A DNA stretch of 29,638 nucleotides from CAYYJM01 sp964471755 (GCA_964471755.1 CAYYJM010000051.1:1-29638); one strand, 5' to 3'; positions 16,215 to 23,892 are shown, numbered from the stretch's first letter. Numbers and translations are program-made. The notes: generated by a model from the sequence alone, not told the origin.

Positions 16215-17683
16215 TTTCAAGAATGAACTCCCGAGTCGGGCGCCCGCCATCTTCGCCCGGCGGGCGGTTCAGCCAGTGGCCGTAGCTTTCATCGACGAGC
16301 CCTTGAAGGGTTGCTTCGGCGTCTTCGATCGAGCCGTACTTTGTCCGGTTCGATCGCCTCAGCTTGCTTGCCGTCACGCGCCCCCCCGTGCGACGCGACC
16401 CAGGCAATCAGTCGCTCGGTTGCCAGCGATTCGGGAGCCATGCCCATCATGGCGGTAACCCGGCCAGCCTCTCGCCGGAACCACTGCGTCAGGGCAATCC
16501 CCGCCCGCATGCTTTCCTCGGAGACGTACAAGAAATCATCGCCGTGGACGTTGTTCGCGACGCACGTCACGACGTGATGGACCAGGCCCAACCGCGCAGC
16601 GTAGGCTTCCAGCTTCGCCAGGGCGGCCGCGTCGTGACCTTCGGCGTTGAACTGCTCTACGGCCCAAATGTCGTAGAAATCGGCCCAGAGTCGCTTCGCT
16701 GCCGGCATCAATTTCAGGGTTCGCGGGATATGCTTGTGTGCATCCTTCATTGGCAGTGCTAGCAGGGCCGACAACAGCCGCTCATAGGCTTCCCGGACGC
16801 TGTCGCGTATCTCGCAGTCGGTCCAGACCTTTCGTCGCTTCGGTGGCATCGCCAGCAAGAACCGGGCTGACAGGCCGGCGGCCAGAGACTCTTCATCAAG
16901 GGCACGCCGCAGAATCTGCGGCTGGATGGTGCCGAAAAGGGACGCTGCGGCTCGGGGAATCACCAGAGGCCCCGGAGCTAGCTTTCTGTCCACGATGAGC
17001 GTGCCAGCGGAGAACAGTTCCAACCACTGGGCACGGTCGGTTCCGCCGGCTCGCCCTTTGTACCGCGTGAGGGATTGGAACCAGTTGTCGAGTTCGTCTC
17101 GAAGGACGACCAGCCCACGCGGGTTCTTTCCCAGGATGGCCGCCAGAGCCTCAATGGTTAGATCGCTCGCCGCGAACCGCTTTGCCGGTGGTGGCTCGCT
17201 CGGTTCGTCGCCACGCTCTTCCTTCGCGGTTGCTGCCCACTTCAGGTGTTCGGCGTTGTAGGCCTCCGTTGCTTCGTCGGCCTTTCGGAACAGCTCGGTT
17301 TGCAGCGTGAACGCCGGGGCGGTAGCTGCCCTGGCGGCCGGAGATTTGCCAGAACCAGAATCGGCAGCAACGATTCCCCAAAGAACCGCCGGCTCGAACC
17401 AGCCCTTCTTCAACCGGACCTGACAGGAATTGCCGATGCATCCGGCGATGGTCACCAGGGCAGGTATCGCGACCATCGCGGGATCGCACTGGATCCCGGC
17501 GGCCGATTCCACGACGAGTTCCCGGACGACCGCTGGCAAATGCTGCACCGGAAACGGCTCGTAGCTCGGCAGCCGTGGCCTGGCCTTGCGGCCGGGCTGA
17601 GACGAAGGCCGGGCCTGCTTGCGGGCCTCGGCAAGTATCCGCTCGACTGCGAGCGTCTCGGGTAGTTTTCCGTCGCTGGTCAT
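16156..17683 (-). pseudogene. DUF3987-type P-loop ATPase/helicase-like protein, one-base frameshift near the end
   Basis: Without the frameshift this would be a 508-residue protein of the DUF3987 group, ATPases found next to primases in phages and integrative elements. Walker A is ADSGSGKS (107-114), the Walker B-like strand is LVVLRDEL (191-198), and a possible arginine finger is in GLSARFLLAMPP (Arg274). At 16381-16387 the minus strand has seven Gs. The frame then runs on out of phase to a stop at 16289 and loses homology. With six Gs it continues as GGRVTASKLRRSNRTKYG to the stop at 16156, a winged-helix-like tail typical of the group. The start ATG (17683) overlaps the stop of the primase gene by 4 bp. 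The extra base may be a sequencing error, a recent mutation or a slippery site. Confidence 0.8.
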
Positions 17684-18732
17684 GGATGAATCCCTTCGTG
17701 CGAGTCGAACCACGTCGTGAAGATGGCCGGCTTTTCTCGCCGGCCCAGTAACTGACGGACGAGCAGGTTATCGAGCCCCTTGCCATCGCCCGCATCCCAG
17801 CTGAGAACGCCGACTGTGAAGCCAGCCGCAGTCAGGCCGAGCGCGGCCGTGCCGACGGATCGGGCCACGTTCGGGTTGCTCGTTAGGTCCATGTCGAACC
17901 CGAGCAGTACCCGCCTGGCTCCCAGGGCCGACAAGGTCGGCACGGCCACCGCCCAAACGTCCACGCCGGCGATGGCGACCATCGGCCAACCCGAGAGACA
18001 GAAGGCCAGGTCGGCCTTCAAGGCACCTTCGGTCAGGATCACCTGTTCGCAGTGCGAAGGGCTCCCGGACGGCAGATGTGCCCGGCTGGCGTTGCGCGGG
18101 CCACCGCAACCAGAGAGCCAAACGTACTTCCCGCCGGTTCCCGGCTCGTCGGGTCGAACCTGAAAGCCGAGAACTCGCCCCTGATGGTCGCGGTAGGGGA
18201 TCAGCAGGCCCGGCCGGCCGGCGATGGTGGCGTAGGGCCGGCCGGTGCGTTTCGACTGGCGAACGACGAGGCCCGGCGTCCGCAGGGCATCGGCTCCGAA
18301 CCGCTCGACCAGGGCGAGCGCGACCGGCCAGCGGCCCGGCTCGTCGGGCAGGGTTCGGTAGCCGTTGCGGTCGATCGCTTCGTAGGAAAAGCCCCTGGCG
18401 TACAGCTGTATCCGATGGTTCCTGCTCAGTGTCAGCCGGCCGAGCAGCGCGGCGTAGACCCTGGCGAGCGTGTCGTCGTCGGCCCGTTCTGGCTCGGCCG
18501 GCATCGTCGGCAGGTCCGGCCGCGTGTGCCGTGCCATCCGGTTGTCATCGAGCCGATGCAGCCAGGCGATGCCCCCCCTGCATTCGCGGAACGCGCCGTC
18601 TTCCACCCGAAAGCACAGAACAGCGCCGCCATCGGAAGACCGCTTGCACCGCCCCAGGTGTTTGCAGATCGGGCACCGATCCGGAGAGCGAAACTCACGC
18701 CAGGATTTCGACGGGCTCGATGTCTTGTTCAT
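17680..18732 (-). CDS. Primase-like protein with zinc finger and TOPRIM (DUF3854-type) domain
   Basis: A 350-residue protein. A zinc finger opens it (CPICKHLGRCKRS...VLC, about 24-45). The middle has a primase-like region (GLLIPYRDHQGRVLGFQVRP), and the TOPRIM part shows VILTEGALKADLAF with the catalytic Glu and RVLLGFDMDL with the DxD metal site. This order (Zn finger, then TOPRIM) is that of DnaG-like primases of phages and plasmids, so it probably makes RNA primers for replication of the element. The ATG at 18732 is preferred to a longer frame starting at 18873, because it overlaps the upstream gene's stop as ATGA and GAGGGG lies 8 nt before it. The next gene again starts in an ATGA overlap, so xis, primase and ATPase are translationally coupled. 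Confidence 0.8.
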   Translation of the reverse strand: MNKTSSPSKSWREFRSPDRCPICKHLGRCKRSSDGGAVLCFRVEDGAFRECRGGIAWLHRLDDNRMARHTRPDLPTMPAEPERADDDTLARVYAALLGRLTLSRNHRIQLYARGFSYEAIDRNGYRTLPDEPGRWPVALALVERFGADALRTPGLVVRQSKRTGRPYATIAGRPGLLIPYRDHQGRVLGFQVRPDEPGTGGKYVWLSGCGGPRNASRAHLPSGSPSHCEQVILTEGALKADLAFCLSGWPMVAIAGVDVWAVAVPTLSALGARRVLLGFDMDLTSNPNVARSVGTAALGLTAAGFTVGVLSWDAGDGKGLDNLLVRQLLGRREKPAIFTTWFDSHEGIHP

Positions 18733-18941
18733 TGGCCGCGCCCCTCGGGCCGGTCCTTCGTCGCGTTGGCGGCCTGGGACGCCAGCCAGCCTTCGACATC
18801 GGCACGTCGCCATCGGCGGAGCCTCCCCAGCTGGATCGCCTGGGGAAACTTGCCATCGGCAGCCCATTGCCACAGAGCCCTTGTTGAAACGGCCAGAATC
18901 GCAGCAACTTCATTGATGTCCAGAAGCTTTTCGTCAGTCAT
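18729..18941 (-). CDS. AlpA/excisionase-like winged HTH protein
   Basis: A 70-residue DNA-binding protein of the MerR-like HTH_17/AlpA type. The pattern LLDINEVAAILAVSTRALWQW, then GRLRRWRRADVEGWL, is the helix-turn-helix plus wing found in excisionases and in AlpA, the activator of integrase and excision in P4-like satellites. It is the first gene of the coupled xis-primase-ATPase set. GGGGAAG lies 5 nt before the ATG. Its upstream region (18942-19129) holds a good -10 and three GAATTACTTCGC-like repeats, possible binding sites for this or another regulator. Expected role: directing excision and/or switching on the operon. Confidence 0.82.
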   Translation of the reverse strand: MTDEKLLDINEVAAILAVSTRALWQWAADGKFPQAIQLGRLRRWRRADVEGWLASQAANATKDRPEGRGQ

Positions 18942-18992
18942 GTAGGCTTCCCCAGAAACGGTTCGCGGCTCTCTGGCGGCCGCACACTGGGG

Positions 18993-19138
18993 ATTATCTG
19001 GTCAGTGCGAAGACGAAGGATTACTTCGCGGAATTACTTCGCGTGATTTGCGTGCAGTCGCGGGTTTTCGCCACGGGATGAGGCGAGTAGAAATTCTGCG
19101 CGAAGAATTGTTTGCGGTTGACTGGCGAATTACTTCGC
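18993..19138 (-). promoter_or_regulatory. Control region of the xis-primase-ATPase operon with GAATTACTTCGC repeats
   Basis: On the minus strand a -10 like GATAAT (18993-18998) lies about 50 nt before the xis start. There is no -35 match; instead two 13-bp direct repeats (19018-19030 and 19031-19043, core ATTACTTCGCG) occupy that place. A third copy is at 19127-19138 and includes the stop codon of the preceding gene. A degenerate inverted copy lies in the AATTCT/AGAATT palindrome at 19092-19109. This suits activator sites or iterons. Confidence 0.55.
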
Positions 19139-19966
19139 ACGGTTCCTGCGGAACCGGAGCCGTGCCAGCGTTCGCCGGCCGGCCGAAGAACTGATTCCCC
19201 GGTCACGGCAAAAATCCGAGAACGTGACACCGGCAGTCCGTGCCTGGTCCCAGGCCTCCGAGAAAACTCGATCGGCGTCAGGGTCGTATTCCCGCCTGCG
19301 GCCACGCCGGCAGGGCCGACCCGGAGTGGTAACTTCACCAGTGGAGTTCTCGTTCGGACGCAAGGCTCGTTCGATCGCCCGCAGTGCGGCCAGCGCTCCC
19401 GGATTGTCCATCGGTTCCGCCGGTTCCGGCGAAACCGAACCGTACAGGCCGGCAGCGTCCACGGCTAAATACCCGTGCCGAAGAAGGCCCCGCACGTCGG
19501 TCGGTTCCCGCCACAGCATCTTGCTGTGGCCTTCTGGGGCTTCGGCAACAGTCCTTGACGCGGTCGTGATTGCCCACGTCAGCCAGGGCCGAAGGTGTGC
19601 CAGCGTCCAGCCGAGAGGAAACGTTTCCATCGTCCAGGCCATCGGCAGCCAGGCCCTGCACAGGTCCGGCGAGCATTCACGCAACGAAAAACCGTCCGTT
19701 GGGAAAATTTGCTCCCGGCCGGCCGGGTCGGTCCAGGAAAAAACTAGCTCGCCCGAGCATGCAGAAAAATAAGACTTGTGTGTTTGTCGAATTCCGGGCT
19801 GGTTCGCGATGATTTTGACGGCCTGAAACGCCTCCCAGTTGGCGAATTTCAGGCTACCGCACGCCGGCTGAGGATAATTATCAGGCGCGTCCGTCAGGGA
19901 CAGATTCGGCCGGTCCAGAAATGGCGGAAATGGACCGTCGAATTCGACAACGGGAATGTCGGACAT
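19130..19966 (-). CDS. Unknown mobile-element protein with C-terminal HTH-like region
   Basis: A 278-residue protein with no family I recognise. The N-terminal two thirds are Trp- and aromatic-rich and look like a compact globular domain (KFANWEAFQAVKII, MAWTMETFPLGWTLAHL). A linker rich in Arg and Gly (RPCRRGRRREYDPDADR) leads to a basic helical end, VTFSDFCRDRGISSSAGRRTL, which reads like a helix-turn-helix. A DNA-binding or regulatory role in the element is possible. The ATG at 19966 has a poor ribosome site and follows a strongly structured leader, which suggests translational control. Its stop lies within one of the ATTACTTCGC repeats of the xis control region. Confidence 0.62.
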   Translation of the reverse strand: MSDIPVVEFDGPFPPFLDRPNLSLTDAPDNYPQPACGSLKFANWEAFQAVKIIANQPGIRQTHKSYFSACSGELVFSWTDPAGREQIFPTDGFSLRECSPDLCRAWLPMAWTMETFPLGWTLAHLRPWLTWAITTASRTVAEAPEGHSKMLWREPTDVRGLLRHGYLAVDAAGLYGSVSPEPAEPMDNPGALAALRAIERALRPNENSTGEVTTPGRPCRRGRRREYDPDADRVFSEAWDQARTAGVTFSDFCRDRGISSSAGRRTLARLRFRRNRAK

Positions 19967-19971
19967 GGGGT

Positions 19972-20034
19972 TTCACAGTTCTGGCGGGCCGGCCGACGCC
20001 GGCGGGGAACTGTGAACCCGCCCGGCGTCGGCCG
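19972..20034 (-). promoter_or_regulatory. Structured leader: two alternative inverted repeats upstream of the 278-aa gene
   Basis: TTCACAGTTC (19972-19981) and GAACTGTGAA (20007-20016) are an exact 10-bp inverted repeat. A second, stronger GC-rich stem pairs 19990-20006 with 20017-20034 (17 bp with one bulge). The two interleave, so only one can form at a time. The first arm ends 5 nt from the start codon and would hide the ribosome site. The arrangement suggests an attenuator-like switch or an operator. Confidence 0.5.
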
Positions 20035-20082
20035 CGTTGTCTCGCCCGGTTCGCGATCCAGGCGGGAACCCGACAGATGTTC

Positions 20083-20111
20083 AGTGTACAGTACGCCAGA
20101 GAATCCGGCAA
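20083..20111 (-). promoter_or_regulatory. Likely promoter of the 278-aa gene
   Basis: Minus-strand TTGCCG (20106-20111) and TACACT (20083-20088) are exactly 17 nt apart; each matches the sigma70 consensus at four of six positions. The palindrome GTACAGTAC (20085-20093) overlaps the -10 and may be an operator. The transcript would begin near 20076 and carry a leader of about 110 nt. Confidence 0.45.
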
Positions 20112-20122
20112 AGGCCGACACC

Positions 20123-20566
20123 TCATGCCCCCGAATCCGTCGCTGGCGGACTGTTCGCCTGGCCGATTGGATTGGCCCCTGCTACCACAGCTTCCAGGGC
20201 GGCGATTCGGGCCGAAACTGCGAGTGCATCGTGAAACCGGAGCGACAGTTCTAGCAGCCGGCACGCAGCTGCGAGAACTACGCGCTCATCGCTGCTTTCG
20301 AGCAACCGAACGAGCGCATCGCTCGCCCCGCTGAGACTGGACACAAGTTGCCCGGCGGCCTGGTCCAACAATTCGTCTCTGGCTTCCCGGACTCGCCGAC
20401 GAAATTCAGGATCGGCCATCCGACGTGACACGGTTTTCTCGCCGATGCCAAGCTGTCGGGCCGCCGAACGTACGGACTGGCCGCCCGCCAGGGCGAGAAT
20501 GAGCGACTCGTCTATGGCGTGCCGGCCGGCGTGAGTTTTCCTCGGTTCGCTGTCATCGCTTGTCAT
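20123..20566 (-). CDS. HTH protein resembling a phage small terminase subunit
   Basis: A 147-residue protein. A clear N-terminal helix-turn-helix, GGQSVRSAARQLGIGEKTVSR (about 28-48, described here by its ends), is followed by DPEFRRRVREARDELL and then a long helical bundle that could oligomerise. HTH followed by a helical core is the plan of many phage small terminase subunits, and also of some HTH regulators. The ATG at 20566 has AAGGA 7 nt upstream. It is the gene nearest the right end of the element. In the circular form it would lie only 18 nt after the restored integrase stop, on the same strand. The HTH call is firm; the terminase role is inference. Confidence 0.68.
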   Translation of the reverse strand: MTSDDSEPRKTHAGRHAIDESLILALAGGQSVRSAARQLGIGEKTVSRRMADPEFRRRVREARDELLDQAAGQLVSSLSGASDALVRLLESSDERVVLAAACRLLELSLRFHDALAVSARIAALEAVVAGANPIGQANSPPATDSGA

Positions 20567-20584
20567 TGTCGTTCCTTTTGTGTG

Positions 20585-20750
20585 CTACAGGCCAGCAGAC
20601 CGTACCAGGGCCTCGATGGCGGCCTTGATCGATTCGGGTAAATCCGGCCAGACTTCGACCAAGCGGGCCAGTGCGACGGATTCTGCGCCACCATCGGCGA
20701 GAAGTGCGAGATTCCCAGCGGAAAACGTGGGTGGTTCGACTCCAGGCAAG
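20585..20750 (-). other. Displaced 3' end of the integrase gene (alternative C-terminal tail)
   Basis: Read on the minus strand in the frame of the integrase at the att core, this stretch gives LPGVEPP, then 47 more residues with a helical, protein-like pattern (ALLADGGAESVALARL, EVWPDLPESIKAAIEALV) and a TAG at 20585-20587. It has no start codon of its own. It makes sense only when joined through the 18-bp core to the integrase at 14382-15634, giving a 472-residue protein. This is direct sequence evidence for the element's boundaries. Confidence 0.78.
20733..20750 (+). repeat. Right attachment repeat (att core)
   Basis: Second copy of the 18-bp core, in the same orientation as 14364-14381. 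Sequence beyond it (20751 onward) is chromosomal and leads into the glycosyltransferase gene. Confidence 0.8.
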
Positions 20751-20974
20751 AATCCCGGCCTCGCGTCGAGAAGAATTCTGCTCCGGGCAGAAGGAGGAAT
20801 GCCGGTCCAAGCTCGCTTTTCGTTGGCGTTTTCCCCTTTCCGTCTTTACAGTGACAGCACGAACCCGCAGATCGACGCCGGCAACAGCGTCTCACTCCGG
20901 TTCTCATCTCGGTGAGTGCCGCGTCGCATCACCACCCATTCAAGAAGGTCCTACAAGCCCCTGGGAAACAGGCG

Positions 20975-22003
20975 ATGCGCGTTCCTGCCGTCAGCGTTGT
21001 CATTCCGACCTATAACCGGGCCGCCCTCGTGGTCCGGGCCGTTCAGAACGTTCTGGATCAGATCCAACCAGATGACGAGGTGATTGTCGTCGATGACGCA
21101 TCGACTGATAACACGAGCGAGACACTGGCACCATATCGCGATCGGATCCGCTACCTTCCGATCGCCCACGCCGGTGCAGGTGTGGCCCGGAACCACGGCG
21201 TCCGTGCCGCCTCCCGTCCGCTGATCGCCTTCCTCGACTCCGACGATGAGTGGTTTCCGGGCAAACTCCAGCTGCAACGGTCGCTCCTGGCGGCGCGCCC
21301 GGACGTGCTGTTCACCTTCTCGAACTTCTCGGGCCGGAACTCCGAGACGATCGAACCGCACTACCTGCGGCACTGGCATCACGACGATCGGGCCTGGGAC
21401 GAGATCCTCGCTCCGGGCGTTCCTTTCTCGGCGCTGGCGTCGCTGCCGGCGGGGTGGCAGGACATGAAGGTCCACATCGGAAGCATGTACTTCCCGGAAT
21501 TGTTGTCGGACTACATCGCCACCTCGACGCTGGTGGTCCGGCGTGTGGAGGCCGGTCCAGCCCTTCGCTTCGCGGAAGACCTGTCGATTTCGGAAGACAA
21601 GGAAGCCTTCGCACAAATGGCCAGGGTCGGTCCGGGGGCTTACCTCGACTGCGACACGTCCTATCAGTGGGAGCATCTCGGCCCACGGCTGACGACCCAG
21701 TCAAACTCCCTGGAGCGGGCCCGCGTCTTGCTGCTCATCCTGGACCGTGTCTGGGGCAGCGACCCGGCCTTCCTGGCCGAGCAGGGCGAGGCGTTCGAGC
21801 AAAAGAAGCATCAGGTGCTGCTGCTCGAGGCGCAGTGTCTGCTCGTGCAGGGGCGGACGTCGGAAGCGCGGTCGGTTCAACGCCGGATGAGCCGACCCAT
21901 CCCCTGGTCGCACCGTCTGCTGGCCGCCCTTCCCGGACCGCTCGTCCAGGCCCTGCTGGCACTGCGCCGCCTGGTCGTGCGTCGAGTTGCCGCTTCATCG
22001 TGA
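20975..22003 (+). CDS. Family 2 glycosyltransferase (GT-A fold)
   Basis: A 342-residue inverting glycosyltransferase. The N-terminus has the strand VSVVIPTYNRAALV, the nucleotide-sugar site EVIVVDDASTDNT (35-47) and the metal-binding DSDDEW (88-93), all typical of GT2. SEDKEAFAQMARVG (about 195-210) supplies the later acidic motif. The C-terminal third is helical and ends in a basic amphipathic stretch that could lie on the membrane. It probably adds a sugar to a surface polysaccharide or lipid-linked glycan; donor and acceptor are unknown. An in-frame GTG at 20912 would add 21 residues without family match, so the ATG at 20975 is chosen, despite only a weak upstream purine stretch. It is the first chromosomal gene right of the mobile element. 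Confidence 0.88.
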   Translation: MRVPAVSVVIPTYNRAALVVRAVQNVLDQIQPDDEVIVVDDASTDNTSETLAPYRDRIRYLPIAHAGAGVARNHGVRAASRPLIAFLDSDDEWFPGKLQLQRSLLAARPDVLFTFSNFSGRNSETIEPHYLRHWHHDDRAWDEILAPGVPFSALASLPAGWQDMKVHIGSMYFPELLSDYIATSTLVVRRVEAGPALRFAEDLSISEDKEAFAQMARVGPGAYLDCDTSYQWEHLGPRLTTQSNSLERARVLLLILDRVWGSDPAFLAEQGEAFEQKKHQVLLLEAQCLLVQGRTSEARSVQRRMSRPIPWSHRLLAALPGPLVQALLALRRLVVRRVAASS

Positions 22004-22093
22004 CGGAACCAGGCTGACACTGCCAGGCCAGCGGGGCAAAGGGGTTCTACCTGGATACGGCATTTCCCTTTGACTTGCCGATCTCGTGGCCCT

Positions 22094-23845
22094 ATGCCAG
22101 TGAGCATGTGGACACAAAACTATGATCCGCTCGGTGCGCTCTGGCTCTCGACCGCAGCTGCCGCCTTGCCAGTGATCCTGCTCCTGGCCCTGCTGGCGAC
22201 GGGCCGTTTCTCGGCTCCGCGGGCGGCTCTGGCCGGTCTGCTGTCGGCCCTGGCCGTCGCTGTCTTGCTCTACGTCCCAGGGGAGGCCAGCGTCGCCGCC
22301 TGGCTTCCAACCATGCTCGCCGCCGGGGCCTACGGGGCCGCCTTTGGTCTGCTGCCCATCGGCTGGATCGTTCTGTCGGCCATCTTCCTGTATCGGCTCA
22401 CCGTCGCCACCGGGCAGTTCGACATCGTCAAGCACTCGGTCGCCGCGCTTTCAGATGACCGGCGGTTGCAGGCGTTGCTGATCGCCTTCAGTTTCGGTGC
22501 CTTCGTCGAGGGGGCGGCCGGGTTCGGCACGCCCGTGGCCATTTCCGCGGCGATGATGCTGGGCGTCGGCTTCCGACCGCTCCATGCCGCCGGCCTGGCT
22601 CTGCTGGCCAACACCGCTCCGGTCGCCTTCGGAGCCCTGGGCACACCGATTCTCACCCTCGCCAACGTCACCGGCCTGGACGCGCTGCGACTCAGTGCGA
22701 TGGCCGGCCGACAGCTGCCGATCTTCTCGCTCGTCATTCCGATCTGGCTGGTCTGGGTCATGGCCGGCTGGCGGGGCGTGGTCGGCGTCTGGCCGGCCCT
22801 GCTGGTCTGTGGCGGCAGCTTCGCCGTGGTTCAGTTCCTCGTCGCCAACTACCACGGCCCCTGGCTAGTCGATGTCGCCGGCGGACTCGTTTCGCTCGTC
22901 TGTCTGACCCTCTTCCTGAAGGTCTGGCGGCCCCGTCAGACCTGGCGATTCGCGGATGAACTGGCCGAGCCGACCGGGATCGACGCCGCTCCTCCGTATA
23001 CTTCGCGTCAGATCGCCTCGGCCTGGGTGCCGTGGCTGCTCCTCAGTGCGTTCGTGTTCGCCTGGGGAACGCCCCAGGTCAAGACTCAGCTGGGCACGGC
23101 CACGAAGGCCGAGCGTGCTTCCTTTGCCGGGCAGGAGGAGCCGATCCGGATCCTGCCGACGACGCTGCTGGTGCAGGTGCCGGGTCTGCACCATGTCATC
23201 GCCCGCGACGAACCGGTCGTCAAGCGGAAGGAGAAGGAGGCGGCGATCTACGAGTTGAACTGGCTGTCGGCGACCGGAACGGGCATCTTCCTCAGTGCGA
23301 TCGCGCCCGCACTCTGGCTGCGGGTCAGCGTCGGCGATTTTCTCCGCATCTTCCGCGAAACCTGCTGGAGCATGCGCTGGCCGCTTTTCACCATCGCTTG
23401 CATGCTCGCCATCGCGTACGTCACGCGCTACAGTGGCATGGACGCCACCCTGGGCCTGGCCTTCACGCACACGGGCGTTCTCTACCCGCTGTTCGCCGCC
23501 CTGCTGGGCTGGCTCGGCGTCGCTCTGACCGGCTCGGACACGTCGTCCAACGCGCTGTTCGGCAGCCTCCAGACGATTACGGCGAGCCAGCTGGTCGATC
23601 AGGGCGTCCTGCCGTTGACCGCCGATCAGGCGAGCGTTCTGCTCGCCAGCGCCAACTCGACGGGTGGCGTCATGGGCAAGATGATCGATGCGCAGAGCAT
23701 CGTGGTTGCGGCGGTGGCGACCGAACAGCACAATCAGGAAGGGCCGATCCTGCGCTTCGTGTTCTGGCACAGCCTGGTGCTGGCCGTGCTGGTCGGCGGC
23801 CTGGTGTTTGTGCAGGCTTACTGGGCTGCCTGGATGATTCCGTGA
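22094..23845 (+). CDS. L-lactate permease (LctP/LldP family)
   Basis: A 583-residue membrane transporter of the LctP family, which imports lactate or glycolate with protons. The family signatures are plain: QNYDPLGALWLS at the start, GLLPIGWIVLSAIFLYRLTVATGQFDIVK, the loop FVEGAAGFGTPVA, NTAPVAFGALGTPI, GRQLPIF, GWRGV, and near the end TGSDTSSNALFGSLQ and ANSTGGVMGKMI. At least 12 hydrophobic segments span the protein. Length is slightly above the usual 550. The start may be the ATG at 22094 or the one at 22106; the latter lines up better with known N-termini, and neither has a strong ribosome site. The kinase pair begins 47 nt downstream on the same strand, so they may be co-transcribed. Confidence 0.93.
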   Translation: MPVSMWTQNYDPLGALWLSTAAAALPVILLLALLATGRFSAPRAALAGLLSALAVAVLLYVPGEASVAAWLPTMLAAGAYGAAFGLLPIGWIVLSAIFLYRLTVATGQFDIVKHSVAALSDDRRLQALLIAFSFGAFVEGAAGFGTPVAISAAMMLGVGFRPLHAAGLALLANTAPVAFGALGTPILTLANVTGLDALRLSAMAGRQLPIFSLVIPIWLVWVMAGWRGVVGVWPALLVCGGSFAVVQFLVANYHGPWLVDVAGGLVSLVCLTLFLKVWRPRQTWRFADELAEPTGIDAAPPYTSRQIASAWVPWLLLSAFVFAWGTPQVKTQLGTATKAERASFAGQEEPIRILPTTLLVQVPGLHHVIARDEPVVKRKEKEAAIYELNWLSATGTGIFLSAIAPALWLRVSVGDFLRIFRETCWSMRWPLFTIACMLAIAYVTRYSGMDATLGLAFTHTGVLYPLFAALLGWLGVALTGSDTSSNALFGSLQTITASQLVDQGVLPLTADQASVLLASANSTGGVMGKMIDAQSIVVAAVATEQHNQEGPILRFVFWHSLVLAVLVGGLVFVQAYWAAWMIP

Positions 23846-23892
23846 TCGACGGGGCCCGCAAAGGGCCGCTTCCCGAACCGTGACGTGAAACC

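Larger units (their letters stand above)
14364..20750. mobile_element. Integrated 6.4-kb mobile element (integrase, Xis-like, primase, ATPase, TerS-like HTH)
   Basis: The ends are marked by an 18-bp direct repeat at 14364-14381 and 20733-20750 (21 bp with one mismatch). All genes inside are on the minus strand: HTH/TerS-like, unknown 278-aa protein, AlpA/Xis-like, TOPRIM primase, DUF3987-type ATPase, 74-aa protein and integrase. Three of the junctions have 4-bp ATGA overlaps or very short gaps. Joining the repeats restores a different, in-frame integrase tail, which supports the boundaries independently of repeat identity. There are no capsid, tail, conjugation or toxin genes. It could be a phage satellite or a small integrative replicon. 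One copy per unit length is the known form of such excision: one 6369-bp circle (14382-20750). Confidence 0.82.

Noticed and set aside
20069..20093. LexA-type SOS box near GAACATCTGTC upstream of the 278-aa gene
   Set aside because: The half-sites do not match a known LexA consensus symmetrically; only the GTACAGTAC palindrome is clear.
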